Shown: piece after piece, positions 18,560 through 27,910 of the stretch
Layout: the number at the start of each line of letters is the position of its first letter
Numbering within the stretch: position 1 is the first letter of the stretch
From: CBDDCX01 sp965226925
GTDB lineage: Bacteria > Gemmatimonadota > Gemmatimonadetes > Longimicrobiales > Gaopeijiaceae
Assembly (NCBI GenBank): GCA_965226925.1
Contig: CBDDEN010000011.1
Span: 1-64,000 of the forward strand
DNA length: 64,000 bases
Direction: 5' to 3'
Notes under the pieces: model-generated
Told to the model about the DNA's origin: nothing
What the model saw: only the letters and a program-made list of their open reading frames with translations
The model's database searches: none
Program-made: the position numbers and the translations under genes

Positions 18560-19906
18560 TCAGAACGCCCTCAGGTAGGTAAGCTTCACCACTCCGGTGC
18601 GCCGGGCCCACCTCGTCTCGAACGGATCCAGCAGGTCGCCCGTCAGATAGCCGGTATCGAGCACCAGGAACAGATCGCTGCCCGGCGTATGGATCCAGTC
18701 GACCCGGATGTTGGCCTGCAGCGTTTCGGAGACATCGTCGTACTGAATCAGGGCGTTCGCGAACAGCTTCCGGTTCACGGCCGCCTTCACGGTCAGGCCG
18801 AGAACCGTGGTGGCGAAGTCCCCGTCTTGCAGTGGAAGTGAGATCTCGTTCCGATCCACCGTCCCGATCAGCGTGAGATGCGGCCCGGTCGTCCACTGAA
18901 CCGATCCTCCGAACTGGGTTCGATCTCCGTTGTAGAAATTGCCCGTCGAGACGTTGAGCCCTCCGGAAAGCGGGCGGCTGGGGTTGGTGCGCAGGTTCGC
19001 TCCGATACGGTCGAACTCGTATCGGCCGACCGGGATGCCGACGTCGCGCCTGATGAAGAACGGCTCGGCCAACACTTCCGTTTCTCGCGTCCCGTTGATC
19101 GTCAGGTTGTCGGTGGACTGGAAACGGATGCCCGCCGACACCTTGACCTCCGCGGATTGGTCGTTGCCGTCTTGGCCGTCGATGTCCGTGACTTCGCCGG
19201 TCAGGGTCAACTGACGCGCCCACGAGCTCCCCTCGAACCGCGGTGTGAAACCCACGTCGGCCTTGCGGCGGACCTGGTCTCCGCGACGTACGAGACCGAG
19301 TTCGGGAAGGTATCCCTCTCCGATGTCCAGGTAGCCCCAGCCGACCCGCCACAAGTCATTTCCCAGGGCGAAGTCGGCGCTTCCCGCGAACGTGCTCCCG
19401 GCAAGTTCGTCGGAGTCCCAAACGTTGGCGCCCCAAGCCGTGACGAAGCTGCTGTTCCAAAAACGGATCGCCAGATCACCACCGGCGACCCGGTTGTAGC
19501 CGGCGTCATTCTCGAGGTTGGTGAAGATTCCACCCACCGTGGTACGCGGCAGAACGTCTACCCGAACCCTGGCCACCGCGTTGTTGGCGCCGGGAATCCC
19601 ATCCACCACGTCTTGGTCGCGCGTCTGCAGATTGAGCACGCCGATGGAGAACGGCCCGACCTGCCCGGGCAGACGCCCCCCGCCCATGATGTCGTTCGTG
19701 ATCCCGATGCGACGGCTGAAGAACACCTCCGTGGATCGGGCCTCACCGAAGGTGAACTCCCCTGCTCTCTCGAGAAAGAACTCCCGTTTCTCGGGAAAGA
19801 ACAGGCTGAAGCGCGTGAGGTTCACCTGAGCGTTGTCCGCCTCGACCTGGGCGAAGTCCGTGTTCCAGGTGAGATCGAGCGTGAGGTTGGAGGTGAGCGA
19901 GTACTC
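18560..19906 (-). CDS. DUF5916-type protein, C-terminal beta-barrel part (frameshifted from N-terminal part)
   Basis: The frame encodes a Gly/Asp-rich, beta-stranded region that starts with LTRFSLFFPEKREFFLERAGEF, the signature of the barrel domain that follows a CBM9-like domain in DUF5916 proteins. It ends in an aromatic residue (YLRAF), as outer-membrane barrels do. The sequence upstream of the first ATG (19825) stays coding in this frame (SLTSNLTLDLTWNTDFAQVEADNAQ) back to about 19906. There one missing base separates it from the N-terminal ORF. The start of the next gene downstream follows immediately. Confidence 0.8.
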   Translation of the reverse strand, partial: EYSLTSNLTLDLTWNTDFAQVEADNAQVNLTRFSLFFPEKREFFLERAGEFTFGEARSTEVFFSRRIGITNDIMGGGRLPGQVGPFSIGVLNLQTRDQDVVDGIPGANNAVARVRVDVLPRTTVGGIFTNLENDAGYNRVAGGDLAIRFWNSSFVTAWGANVWDSDELAGSTFAGSADFALGNDLWRVGWGYLDIGEGYLPELGLVRRGDQVRRKADVGFTPRFEGSSWARQLTLTGEVTDIDGQDGNDQSAEVKVSAGIRFQSTDNLTINGTRETEVLAEPFFIRRDVGIPVGRYEFDRIGANLRTNPSRPLSGGLNVSTGNFYNGDRTQFGGSVQWTTGPHLTLIGTVDRNEISLPLQDGDFATTVLGLTVKAAVNRKLFANALIQYDDVSETLQANIRVDWIHTPGSDLFLVLDTGYLTGDLLDPFETRWARRTGVVKLTYLRAF

Positions 19907-20754
19907 ACATCCACGCCGATGTCACGGAGCACGTCCGTCTCCGGCTCCTCGGCGAACTTCTGCGCCCCGGCGATCGCGAACGGCTTCACCTCCAGGTTTC
20001 GACCGCGGTGAACGTCCTCCAGACCCTCCAGGTCGGCCCACTGCGAGGCCTGATAGAATCCCGCCCGATAACGCTGGGGAATGTGAGGCCAGAGCACTTC
20101 CTCGTTCTTCCGCCGGATCGAACGGTAGAGCACCAGGCCCATCACCAGGGGATCGCTGGCGGGAAAACGAATGGTCGTGAACGGAATCGCCACCTCCAGC
20201 TCCCAACCCTCTTCGGTAACCCGTCCCTCACTGCGGTAGACGCCCTCCCACTTCCAGTCCTCGCCGTGGTTGATCTCTTCGTCGGTGAATTGTCCGTCTT
20301 CTTGGGTCCCGAACACGTTCATCCCGAACATGTAGCCGTTGCGGTCGTCGTTGAACGTATCTAGGCCGATGGCAACCCGGTCGTCGAAGGGCACCTTGCC
20401 CTCCCTTTCCAGGATCGTCGCGATGATCTTGTCGGGCTCGGAGTCGAACAGCTTGAGGCCGAAGTAGAGGTTGTCGTCGTCGTAGGCGATACGCACTTCG
20501 GTGCGCTCCGACGGCTCTCCGCCGTCCACGGGCTCCCGCTGGCGAAAATCGGAGATGGGCTCGATCTGCTCCCACATCGCCTCGTCGATGGCTCCATCGA
20601 TGGTGGGTGGAGTCGCGACGCGAACCGCGCGGACCTTCATGCAGGGTCCTCCGCACGCCGAAGCGGTGCGGTTGGCCTGGGCTGCGAGGGCGTTCGTGCC
20701 GAGAGCCAGCGCGGGAACCGCAAGGCTCGCGATCAAGGTCAGGCGTACGAGCAT
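19822..20754 (-). CDS. DUF5916-type protein, N-terminal CBM9-like part (frameshifted)
   Basis: A signal peptide (LTLIASLAVPALALGTNALAA) precedes a CBM9-like beta-sandwich with the family pattern PPTIDGAIDEAMWEQ, YDDDNLYFGLKLFD and FGMNVFGTQEDGQ. Near 19907, GTGAGTACTCG should probably read GTGAAGTACTCG. The one-base loss shifts the frame, and the last about 26 codons of this ORF are out of frame. The complete protein would be about 740 residues. Family members are outer-membrane or secreted proteins of unsettled role. The ATG at 20754 has GGAGAG upstream; one at 20778 is also possible. Confidence 0.8.
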   Translation of the reverse strand: MLVRLTLIASLAVPALALGTNALAAQANRTASACGGPCMKVRAVRVATPPTIDGAIDEAMWEQIEPISDFRQREPVDGGEPSERTEVRIAYDDDNLYFGLKLFDSEPDKIIATILEREGKVPFDDRVAIGLDTFNDDRNGYMFGMNVFGTQEDGQFTDEEINHGEDWKWEGVYRSEGRVTEEGWELEVAIPFTTIRFPASDPLVMGLVLYRSIRRKNEEVLWPHIPQRYRAGFYQASQWADLEGLEDVHRGRNLEVKPFAIAGAQKFAEEPETDVLRDIGVDVSTRSPPTSRSISPGTRTSPRSRRTTLR

Positions 20755-21030
20755 GAGGCGTCTTCTCTCCGGAAGCATGTTGTCGTTGGAGTGTCGTTTG
20801 GTCAGGCCACCCGTCACACCGCATCCCGGACGTACACTCCCAACGGCGCAGGTACCCGCCTCTGACCGAGCCCTGTGACGTCCCGAGCCTTAAAGTGATC
20901 CGAAAGCCCCCGGCTTTCAACTGTCACCTTGGAGCGCCTCGGCTCGACCCCCGCCATGAGGGGCCGATGAAGTCGGGTTGCACCAGACGCGCCCCGGCCA
21001 TAGGAAGGAATCAAATACTTGGGAGAACGC

Positions 21031-22683
21031 ATGGCAGCTTCACGACATCGGGGCGGGTCCAAAGCGCCTCGATCCGAGGCCCGTCGACGAACGAAGAACA
21101 CCGCCGACGGCGCGTCCGAGGCAACAGGCGGGCAGGTGTTCCTACTGCCCCTCGCGCTCACCATCGGCTTGTTCGCCATATCGTCCGTGCCTCGCGTCGG
21201 GGAAAGCCCCGTTCTCATGCGGTCGTTCTGGGGAGCGGTGGCGGTGCTCGCGGTCTGGCAGGTCGCCCTCTTCTTGCAGGTGCGAGGCTCAGCAACAAGG
21301 CGGGTGCTTCGGGTATGCCTACGCCCCCAGCATTGGGTGCAAGCGCTGGTACAGGTGGCGGTGTTCGCCTACTGGGGCTGGTTCTGGCGCCCCGTATACG
21401 ATTTCGTCTGGCTGCTGCTGGCGCAGCTCGCGTTCGCGTACGTCTTCGACATGCTGCTCACCTGGTCCAGGCGAGAGAGCTACGACCTCGGTTTCGGCCC
21501 CTTCCCGATCATCTTCAGCATCAACCTGTTCCTTTGGTTCAAGGACGATTGGTTCTACCTGCAGTTCTTGATGATCGCGGTAGGGTTCCTCGGGAAGGAG
21601 TTCGTGCGATGGCACCGTGAAGGGCGGAGGGTACACATCTTCAATCCCTCCGCATTTTCGTTGGGGCTGTTCTCGCTGGCGTTGATCGTGACCGATGCAA
21701 CCAGCCTGACGTGGGGCCAGGAGATCGCGTCGACACTGACGCTGGCGCCTCGGATCTACCTGTTCCTGTTCTTGCTGGGCCTGATCGTCATGTACTTCTT
21801 TTCGATCACGTTGATCGCCGGATCCGCAGCGGCCGTCCTGTTCGGGCTGAGCGCCCTGTACTCGGGCGTGACCGGCGTTCCGTACTTCCTCGATTCCGAG
21901 ATTCCCGCCGCAGTCTTTCTCGGCCTTCATCTTCTCGTTACCGATCCGTCCACGTCTCCGAGAACCCCGCTCGGGAAAGCGGTCTTCGGCGCGTTGTACG
22001 GAGTGGGGGTCTTCGGACTCTACGCCGTTCTCGGAGCCACCGGAGCTCCGACCTTCTACGACAAGCTCTTGTGCGTGCCGTTGTTGAACCTGGGCGTTCA
22101 GGGAATCGACGGGCTGGCTAGCGCCGTCCAGGCCCATCCCACCTGGAGTCGTTGGCGCCGGCACTGGACACCGACACGCGCCAACCTAGCCCACATGGCC
22201 GGGTGGGTGGTGTTCTTCACCGCCATGGCCGTGATGGGAAAGACCGACGGCAAGCATACCGGAGATAGCGTCCCCTTCTGGGTCTGGGAGCAGGCCTGCG
22301 TGGAGGGCCGGCACAACGCCTGCCGGCGCCTCCTGCAGGTCGAATCGACGTACTGCGAGGACAACTCCGGATGGGCATGCAACGAGCTCGGTCGGCATTA
22401 CGCCCAGGGAGAGATCACAGGTGCCGACCCCGAGTTGGCACGCGCCTACTTCGCCAGGGCCTGTGAGGCCCGGTTCCAGGCGGGATGTGTCAACCTGCTG
22501 GATCCGGAGACGCCTCATGTGACCCGGCCTCGGGCCCTCGATCTGAGGCTGCTCCTGCGCGAAGGCGGTCAAAACCTCATGGACATGCCGAAAAGGGAGC
22601 TGTACGCCCGGGCCTGCGAGCACCTGTGGGCGTTCGCGTGTGAGCGGGTCTCGGACCTGTACGGGCACGCCGTCCGTTCATAG
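21031..22683 (+). CDS. NqrB/RnfD-like membrane protein with C-terminal Cys-rich Sel1-like repeats
   Basis: The ATG at 21031 has GGGAG six bases upstream. The 550-residue protein has about ten membrane segments in its first 400 residues. It carries motifs of the NQR2/RnfD/RnfE family: RVHIFNPSAFSLGL and HLLVTDPSTSPRTPLG followed by GALYGVGVFGLY. In that family these lie in the subunit that binds flavin and moves Na+ or H+. The last 150 residues are soluble and carry paired cysteines in a Sel1/Hcp-like helical pattern (ACVEGRHNACRRL, GWACNELGRHYAQG, YFARACEARFQAGC). No other Nqr or Rnf gene is nearby. A stand-alone redox or scaffold role is inferred. Confidence 0.65.
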   Translation: MAASRHRGGSKAPRSEARRRTKNTADGASEATGGQVFLLPLALTIGLFAISSVPRVGESPVLMRSFWGAVAVLAVWQVALFLQVRGSATRRVLRVCLRPQHWVQALVQVAVFAYWGWFWRPVYDFVWLLLAQLAFAYVFDMLLTWSRRESYDLGFGPFPIIFSINLFLWFKDDWFYLQFLMIAVGFLGKEFVRWHREGRRVHIFNPSAFSLGLFSLALIVTDATSLTWGQEIASTLTLAPRIYLFLFLLGLIVMYFFSITLIAGSAAAVLFGLSALYSGVTGVPYFLDSEIPAAVFLGLHLLVTDPSTSPRTPLGKAVFGALYGVGVFGLYAVLGATGAPTFYDKLLCVPLLNLGVQGIDGLASAVQAHPTWSRWRRHWTPTRANLAHMAGWVVFFTAMAVMGKTDGKHTGDSVPFWVWEQACVEGRHNACRRLLQVESTYCEDNSGWACNELGRHYAQGEITGADPELARAYFARACEARFQAGCVNLLDPETPHVTRPRALDLRLLLREGGQNLMDMPKRELYARACEHLWAFACERVSDLYGHAVRS

Positions 22684-22764
22684 GGTTTCGCCTGGCGGTT
22701 TCACGATTCTGATCACGGCACGCCCGATCGCAGTCCCGGCGGATCGTGGGCGCCCGGTCCCGGC

Positions 22765-24042
22765 CTAGAGCCCCGTCCTCACGTACCGTCCGATGCTCGC
22801 CACCGCATGATCGATGTCCTCGAACGTGTTGTAGAAGTGCGGGGAGAAGCGGACCCCTCCGCGATCGCCGTCCCCGCGTCCGGCCGCCACGACGCCGTCG
22901 GCCTCGAGGGCGGCGATGACCTTGCTCGATCCGAGGTTTCCGGGCCGGAACGAGCAGACGGCCAGACGCAACGCCGGGTCGGGCGAGGTCCAGATCGTCA
23001 CGCCCTCGATGCCCCCCAACCCCTCGATCAACGCGTCCGTGAGCTCGTGACTACGCGCTTCGATGGTGGCCTGGCCGATCTCTTGGAGGAACTTCAATTG
23101 GCTCCCGAATGCCTTAATCGCCGGCTCGTCCCGCTGACCCATACCCTCATGCGTGCGAGACAGTCCCACCCGACCGGAGTACGCGCTGTACATGGACGGC
23201 CAGAAACGCTCCTGCACCCGCGCGTTCACGAAGAGCACCCCGGTCTCCTTGGGGCCGCACGGCCATTTGTGCGCACTCCCGCTGTAGAAGTCGGGTTGCA
23301 TCTCGGAGAGGTCGACATCCACGAGTCCGAAAGACTGTGCGCCGTCCACCACTGAGATGATTCCTCGCTCGTTCGCCAAGCGGCACAGTTCCCGAGCCGG
23401 GAACAGATCTCCAACCGAGCTGGTCAGGTGCGTGAAGGCGATCACCCGGGTGCGCGGGGTGATCGCCCTCTCGAACGCCTCGACGTAGTACTCAATGCCC
23501 GGATGCGGATTCACCTGATCGACCTCGCGAACCGTGTATCCGAAGCGCTCGGCCTTCCCCTTCCACGCCCGGTTGTTGCTCGGATGGTTGTCGGCGAAGA
23601 TGAGCACCTCGTCGCCGGCGCCCAGGTCGACACCGTTCGACACCCAGTTGTTGGCCTCGCTCGTGTTCCGTGTGACGAGAATCTCCTCCGGGGTCGCCCG
23701 AAGGTGACGGGCCAGCAATTCCCGCGTCCCCTCCTTCACCCCATGCATCTCGGTCCGGTAGCTGGGCACGGGGTCCCGATCCAATCGCTCCGTGTCGCGA
23801 TGAACCGCCTCGAGCACCGCCCGCGGCGACGGCCACAGATTGGCCGCATTCAACACCGACAGTTCCCGCGGCATGAGGGATTGCTCGCGGATCCTGGCCC
23901 AGTCGGGCGCTTCCCGACGTAGCTCGGCAGCGGACAGAGGTGTCGGGCGGACCCCGGCCAAGGCCGGATGCCTCAACAGGGCGGCAGAGCCACCTAACGC
24001 GAACAGACGTGCGAATTCACGCCGGTCGAGGGACGTATTCAT
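22765..24042 (-). CDS. Twin-arginine-exported class V aminotransferase-like PLP enzyme
   Basis: The N-terminus (DRREFARLFALGGSAALL) is a Tat-type signal, so the folded PLP enzyme probably works outside the cytoplasm. The catalytic domain shows VTRNTSEANNW, VVDGAQSFG with the PLP-contacting Asp, and SAHKWPCGPKETG with the Schiff-base Lys. This is the class V layout of isopenicillin-N-epimerase-like and cysteine-desulfurase-like proteins. The ATG at 24042 follows GGAGG. The substrate cannot be read from sequence. The gene lies directly downstream of a small secreted-protein gene on the same strand. Confidence 0.85.
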   Translation of the reverse strand: MNTSLDRREFARLFALGGSAALLRHPALAGVRPTPLSAAELRREAPDWARIREQSLMPRELSVLNAANLWPSPRAVLEAVHRDTERLDRDPVPSYRTEMHGVKEGTRELLARHLRATPEEILVTRNTSEANNWVSNGVDLGAGDEVLIFADNHPSNNRAWKGKAERFGYTVREVDQVNPHPGIEYYVEAFERAITPRTRVIAFTHLTSSVGDLFPARELCRLANERGIISVVDGAQSFGLVDVDLSEMQPDFYSGSAHKWPCGPKETGVLFVNARVQERFWPSMYSAYSGRVGLSRTHEGMGQRDEPAIKAFGSQLKFLQEIGQATIEARSHELTDALIEGLGGIEGVTIWTSPDPALRLAVCSFRPGNLGSSKVIAALEADGVVAAGRGDGDRGGVRFSPHFYNTFEDIDHAVASIGRYVRTGL

Positions 24043-24781
24043 GACGGCCTCCAATGCGGCCGCGGGACCAATCGACGTCTAGCGCGTGATGCCGAGGGCG
24101 GGACCCCGAGATGTGCAGGTCGAGATTGTGATTGATGCGCAGGCCCACCTGGCCGTCGGTGCTCGCCCCGTCCAACTGTGCACGGGTCAGCATGGTGACC
24201 ATCTGGTCATTCACCATGAAGTGCACCATGTCACCCATCACCTGGACCGCGAGAGTGTTGTTGGCCTTACCGTCCGTGTCTTCCTTCGCGACGGCGGCCT
24301 TCACTTCCCAGCCGACGAGCTTTTTGGGCGCGGCGTCGCTCGAGCGATGGTTGATCAAGACACCACCGTCGTTGGGACGGACGAGGAAGTACACGTAGTT
24401 CTGTGTGGATTCCTGTAGGTTCGAGCCACCCAGGACGAGGCCGTACGCTTCGTGGCCCATGCTCGCCGCCTGCGAGAAGCCGGCGCTCACCGTGTAGTCG
24501 CCGGTAGCCACATCACCGGCCTTGTAGTACACGCCTGCCGGACCGGAGGTGGCGTGCAACCCTCTGCCCATGGTGCGGAAGTTGACGTCGGCGACCGTCG
24601 GAGTGGGTGGCGTGGGCCGGCCCTCGCGGACCCGGACGGGATCGAGGCGCACCATCCAGCCTGCCGGGAGGTCCCCCGAGCCCGTGACTGCGGTCGTCGG
24701 GTCAGAGTTCATAGCGCCGGCCTGAGCACTCAGAGGTGCGGCGACGGCAAGCGCAATCAAGGCGATCACGATTCTCTTCAT
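24017..24781 (-). CDS. Secreted protein with beta-sandwich (DUF1080/LamG-like) domain, unknown function
   Basis: The ATG at 24781 follows GGAGGAA and gives a signal peptide (IVIALIALAVAAPLSAQ). The body is beta-rich, with GLHATSGPAGVYYKAG, YGLVLGGSNL, YVYFLVRPNDGG and QVGLRINHNLDLHIS, similar in pattern to laminin-G/DUF1080 folds. The end is probably shifted. Removing one C near 24108 would give LHISGSALGITR and a stop at 24079, which avoids the overlap with the aminotransferase. As printed, the frame runs to 24017 and its last about 25 residues are likely wrong. Confidence 0.65.
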   Translation of the reverse strand: MKRIVIALIALAVAAPLSAQAGAMNSDPTTAVTGSGDLPAGWMVRLDPVRVREGRPTPPTPTVADVNFRTMGRGLHATSGPAGVYYKAGDVATGDYTVSAGFSQAASMGHEAYGLVLGGSNLQESTQNYVYFLVRPNDGGVLINHRSSDAAPKKLVGWEVKAAVAKEDTDGKANNTLAVQVMGDMVHFMVNDQMVTMLTRAQLDGASTDGQVGLRINHNLDLHISGSRPRHHALDVDWSRGRIGGRHEYVPRPA

Positions 24782-24961
24782 CTCGGTTCCTCCAGCGGGT
24801 ACGTCCGTAACAGTACATCCTCCTGACGCACACACCCGGAAAACGAGGGCGGCGAGGAGAATCGGGTTGGACAATATAAGTGACCGATGCACCGCGCGCC
24901 TCCCGGGCTGCCGCCGCCGCTTGTTCGCACGCTTTCCCTCCGCCTAGACTGCCTCTACCTA

Positions 24962-25134
24962 GATGGAGTGCCTACGCATCCCACGAGGAGCACCTCAAGG
25001 GTTCGATCACGGCCGGGAAGCTCGCGGACTTCGTGATGCTGGGCGAAGACCCACACACCGTGGATCCGAGCACCCTCAACGACATCCCCGTTGTGCGCAC
25101 CGTGGTCGGGGGTGGGACGACGTACGAGGCATAG
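24962..25134 (+). pseudogene. Amidohydrolase C-terminal remnant
   Basis: The peptide AYASHEEHLKGSITAGKLADFVMLGEDPHTVDP followed by RTVVGGGTTYEA is the conserved end of YtcJ-like (amidohydrolase family 3) metal-dependent hydrolases; here it is split for brevity at family motifs HEEHLKGSI, GKLADFV and RTVVGG. The catalytic barrel is missing. The open frame extends upstream to an ATG at 24880, but that part does not look like protein. It is a relic of a deleted gene. Confidence 0.65.
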
Positions 25135-25223
25135 GCCCTGCCGAAACGAGGTTCGACCCTGGCTGTGGGAGGTCGGCCAACCCTATGTTGCCACCGGGCA
25201 GCCTTCCACTCCCATCCCCGCAC

Positions 25224-27095
25224 ATGACCAAATCGAGCAACCGGCCCTCCGCTCCACGTCCCACCGCGGGCTACCGGCGCTGGTTCGCCGAGATGAAGAG
25301 GCGTCGCGTGTTTCGCGTGATCGCGGTCTACGGTACCGTGTCGTTCGTCGTGCTGGAAGCAGCGAGCGTCGTCTTTCCCGCCATCCCACTCCCGGATTGG
25401 TCGATCAGCTTGGTGCTATGGCTCGTGATCCTGGGCTTCCCGTTCGCCGTGGTGCTCGCCTGGGCATTCGAGTTGACGCCCGACGGGGTGAAGCTGACGG
25501 CCGCGGCGGCGCCGGAGGAGATCGAGTCCATCGTTTCCGCTCCTGCCTTGACCCGTTGGCCTCCCGGCCTTCTGGCGCTCGGCGGGCTCGTCTTGCTCGC
25601 CGTCGCCTTCTACGGAGGGAGGCGCTCCGCTCCGGGTGCGATCGAAGGGGTTCCCGGACCCCCTACACTCGCCGCATCGAGCTTGGCGTATGTGGACCTG
25701 GCCGACGACCCCCGTCCCGCGATCGCGGTGCTCCCCTTTGCGGACATGAGCCCCGCCGGAGACCAAGAGTACTTCAGCGACGGGATCTCCGAGGAGATCC
25801 TCACCGTGCTGTCCAAAATCCGTGATCTCCGGGTCGCAGCCCGCTCCTCCGCGTTCGCGTACAAGGGCCGAGCCCTTGACCCTCGACAGGTCGGTGAGGA
25901 GTTGGGCGTGCCGTACCTGCTCGGGGGCAGCGTCCGAAAAGACGCCGACCAATTACGCATCAGGGCCGAGCTCGTGAGTGTATCCGATGGGTCCAGGCTG
26001 TGGGCGGAGACGTACGATCGCCGGCTGGAGAACGTGTTCGCCATTCAAACGGAGATCGCCGAAGCCATCACCGAAGCTCTCCGCATTCCCCTGGGTCTGA
26101 GCGGAGATGCCCTGGTGTCTCCCACGCTCGACATGGAAGCGCACGATCTGTACTTGAGTGCGCGGGCGGAGATGCGGAGACGAGGCACGGGGGTCGAGGC
26201 GGCGGTAGCCCTCTTCGAGGCATCGGTCGCCAGCGATTCGATGTGGGCACCGGCATGGGCCGGGTTGGCCGAGGCGCTCGCTCTGAGCCCGTTGTACGTG
26301 CTGGAGGGCGACGAATCGAAGGACTCCCTGTTATGGGGGACGCGCCTCAGGGCCGCGGAGGCAGCGGCACGACGAGCTCTCGTACTCGACCCGCGGATCG
26401 CTTCGGCGCGCGTCGCACTCGGTAGCATCCATCGCGACCGATGGGAGTGGGAGGATGGCGAGACGGAGCTCCGCCGGGCGATCGAGATCGATCCGGACAA
26501 CGTGGAGGCGCACACACAGTATTCGGAGCTGCTCTGGGGCATGGGGCGTTTGGCCGAGTCACTCCGAGAGAGCGGCAGGGCGCTGGCCCTCGACCGATCG
26601 CCCATCCGGCTCGATCTCCACGGATTCACACTCTATATTAACGACCGTCCCGACGAGGCAGAGGCCCTGCTCGAAGAGGGGCTGGCGAGGGACACGGCCG
26701 GAGACGTGCGATACCTGCGGACCGTGCTGGCCCACCTGATGCTCCTCGACGGCCGGTACAGGGAAGCGCTCGAGCGCTTCGCTTTCTACCTGCCCGACAC
26801 CGAGGCCTTTCGGCTGATGGGTGAAACGCTGGAGACCGGCGACGCGACGCGGTTGCGTGTGGCAGGCACCCCCCGGGGCCTGCCACACGTCTGGACGCTA
26901 GTGGGGGAACCGGATCGAGCGCTCGACGTGCTCGAGGAGATGGCGTTCGCGATGCCCTTCCGTGTCCAATACGACCTCTGGGACCCGGTATTGGCCCCGC
27001 TTTGGGATACACCTCGGTTTCGCAATGTCATCCTGCCTCGACTACGGCTCGAGGGTGCACGAGTGCAGGTCGCGGCGCCCGAGAACGCCCGTTAG
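25224..27095 (+). CDS. TolB-like/TPR membrane protein (Gemmatimonadota/Acidobacteria type)
   Basis: The 623-residue protein begins with a short cytoplasmic segment (MKRRRVFRVIAVYG). Two membrane segments follow (about 35-55 and 60-85), then a third near residue 115. Next comes the TolB-amino-terminal-like domain (IAVLPFADMS, EYFSDGISEEILTVLS, VAARSSAFAYKG, YLLGGSVRK) and a row of TPR repeats to the C-terminus (RRALVLDPRIASARVALG, RAIEIDPDNVEAH). Such proteins often follow a kinase or winged-helix regulator. The ATG at 25224 is chosen by alignment with the related protein at 39853. The ribosome site is weak. Confidence 0.75.
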   Translation: MTKSSNRPSAPRPTAGYRRWFAEMKRRRVFRVIAVYGTVSFVVLEAASVVFPAIPLPDWSISLVLWLVILGFPFAVVLAWAFELTPDGVKLTAAAAPEEIESIVSAPALTRWPPGLLALGGLVLLAVAFYGGRRSAPGAIEGVPGPPTLAASSLAYVDLADDPRPAIAVLPFADMSPAGDQEYFSDGISEEILTVLSKIRDLRVAARSSAFAYKGRALDPRQVGEELGVPYLLGGSVRKDADQLRIRAELVSVSDGSRLWAETYDRRLENVFAIQTEIAEAITEALRIPLGLSGDALVSPTLDMEAHDLYLSARAEMRRRGTGVEAAVALFEASVASDSMWAPAWAGLAEALALSPLYVLEGDESKDSLLWGTRLRAAEAAARRALVLDPRIASARVALGSIHRDRWEWEDGETELRRAIEIDPDNVEAHTQYSELLWGMGRLAESLRESGRALALDRSPIRLDLHGFTLYINDRPDEAEALLEEGLARDTAGDVRYLRTVLAHLMLLDGRYREALERFAFYLPDTEAFRLMGETLETGDATRLRVAGTPRGLPHVWTLVGEPDRALDVLEEMAFAMPFRVQYDLWDPVLAPLWDTPRFRNVILPRLRLEGARVQVAAPENAR

Positions 27096-27286
27096 CGGAG
27101 CGCTGGCATTCCTCTAATCCACTTTAAGTAACAGTGGTCATCCAACATGAACGTACGTACATACCGTCCGAGTACTACCTCGTCGAGGGGGTCATGCCCG
27201 GGCGAGCCTATACGCCGCCGGCCGATCAGCTCTAGCCTCCGCCCCCGAGTGATCGCCTCGACCTCACGCCCCGACCGGTCACCGCA

Positions 27287-27736
27287 CTACGTCCTCACCC
27301 GCTTCGGCCCCGTCCTGACCTCCTTCCGGCTCTCGGGTGACGCGGACGGATCACCGAACCGCCGGACTCCCTGGTAGACCACCCACGCACGAATGAACCC
27401 CATGCCGTCGTCTCGGCACATGGTGCGCAAGAGACGGTCGGCGGCGTCGCGCCACCGAGCCTTGGAGATCTTCCCGGCCCGCATCAGCTGGTACAGCGCA
27501 TCGTGGACCAGCGAGCCTCGCATGAAGTCCGGGGTGTCGATCGTGGGCCCCGAGGGTCCATCCCAGGCGTAACCGCACCGAATTACGAGGTGACCGCTGA
27601 GATCGAGATCGATAAAGTTCGTCTGAATCTCGATCTCCGGAATGACGTCGGTCTGCACGCTGTACTCTTCCGTGAGCTGGTACTTGTACCCGCTGCGGTA
27701 ACAAGCCTGGCTCGGATGGCATGGAGTCTCGGACAT
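27287..27736 (-). CDS. DUF1353 family protein
   Basis: The 149-residue protein has the DUF1353 core CGYAWDGPSGPTIDTPDFMRGS followed by VHDALYQLMR; the family is common in phages and prophages and its function is unknown. The key elements here are the WDGPSGP and LVHDALYQL motifs. The ATG at 27736 has GGGAG about eight bases upstream. There are no other phage genes beside it, so it looks like a stand-alone cargo gene. The last about 25 residues are basic and may be a tail specific to this protein. Confidence 0.75.
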   Translation of the reverse strand: MSETPCHPSQACYRSGYKYQLTEEYSVQTDVIPEIEIQTNFIDLDLSGHLVIRCGYAWDGPSGPTIDTPDFMRGSLVHDALYQLMRAGKISKARWRDAADRLLRTMCRDDGMGFIRAWVVYQGVRRFGDPSASPESRKEVRTGPKRVRT

Positions 27737-27910
27737 GGCAAGGCTCCCTCATCAATAGATTCCGATCTCCCAATTTTCAGGGTGCGATCAACATCCTACG
27801 GCCACCGCTGACCGCGCAAGCGGGAACACTGTCATCGCCACGCCTATTGTGCGTATGTTCGCAACGGTGTTGCGAAGTTCCTCGGAGGGGTCACCCCGCT
27901 GGAGTGTGCC

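Noticed and set aside
27287..27736. DUF1353 gene as a sign of a prophage
   Set aside because: No capsid, tail, terminase, integrase or lysis gene lies near it. One family match is not enough.
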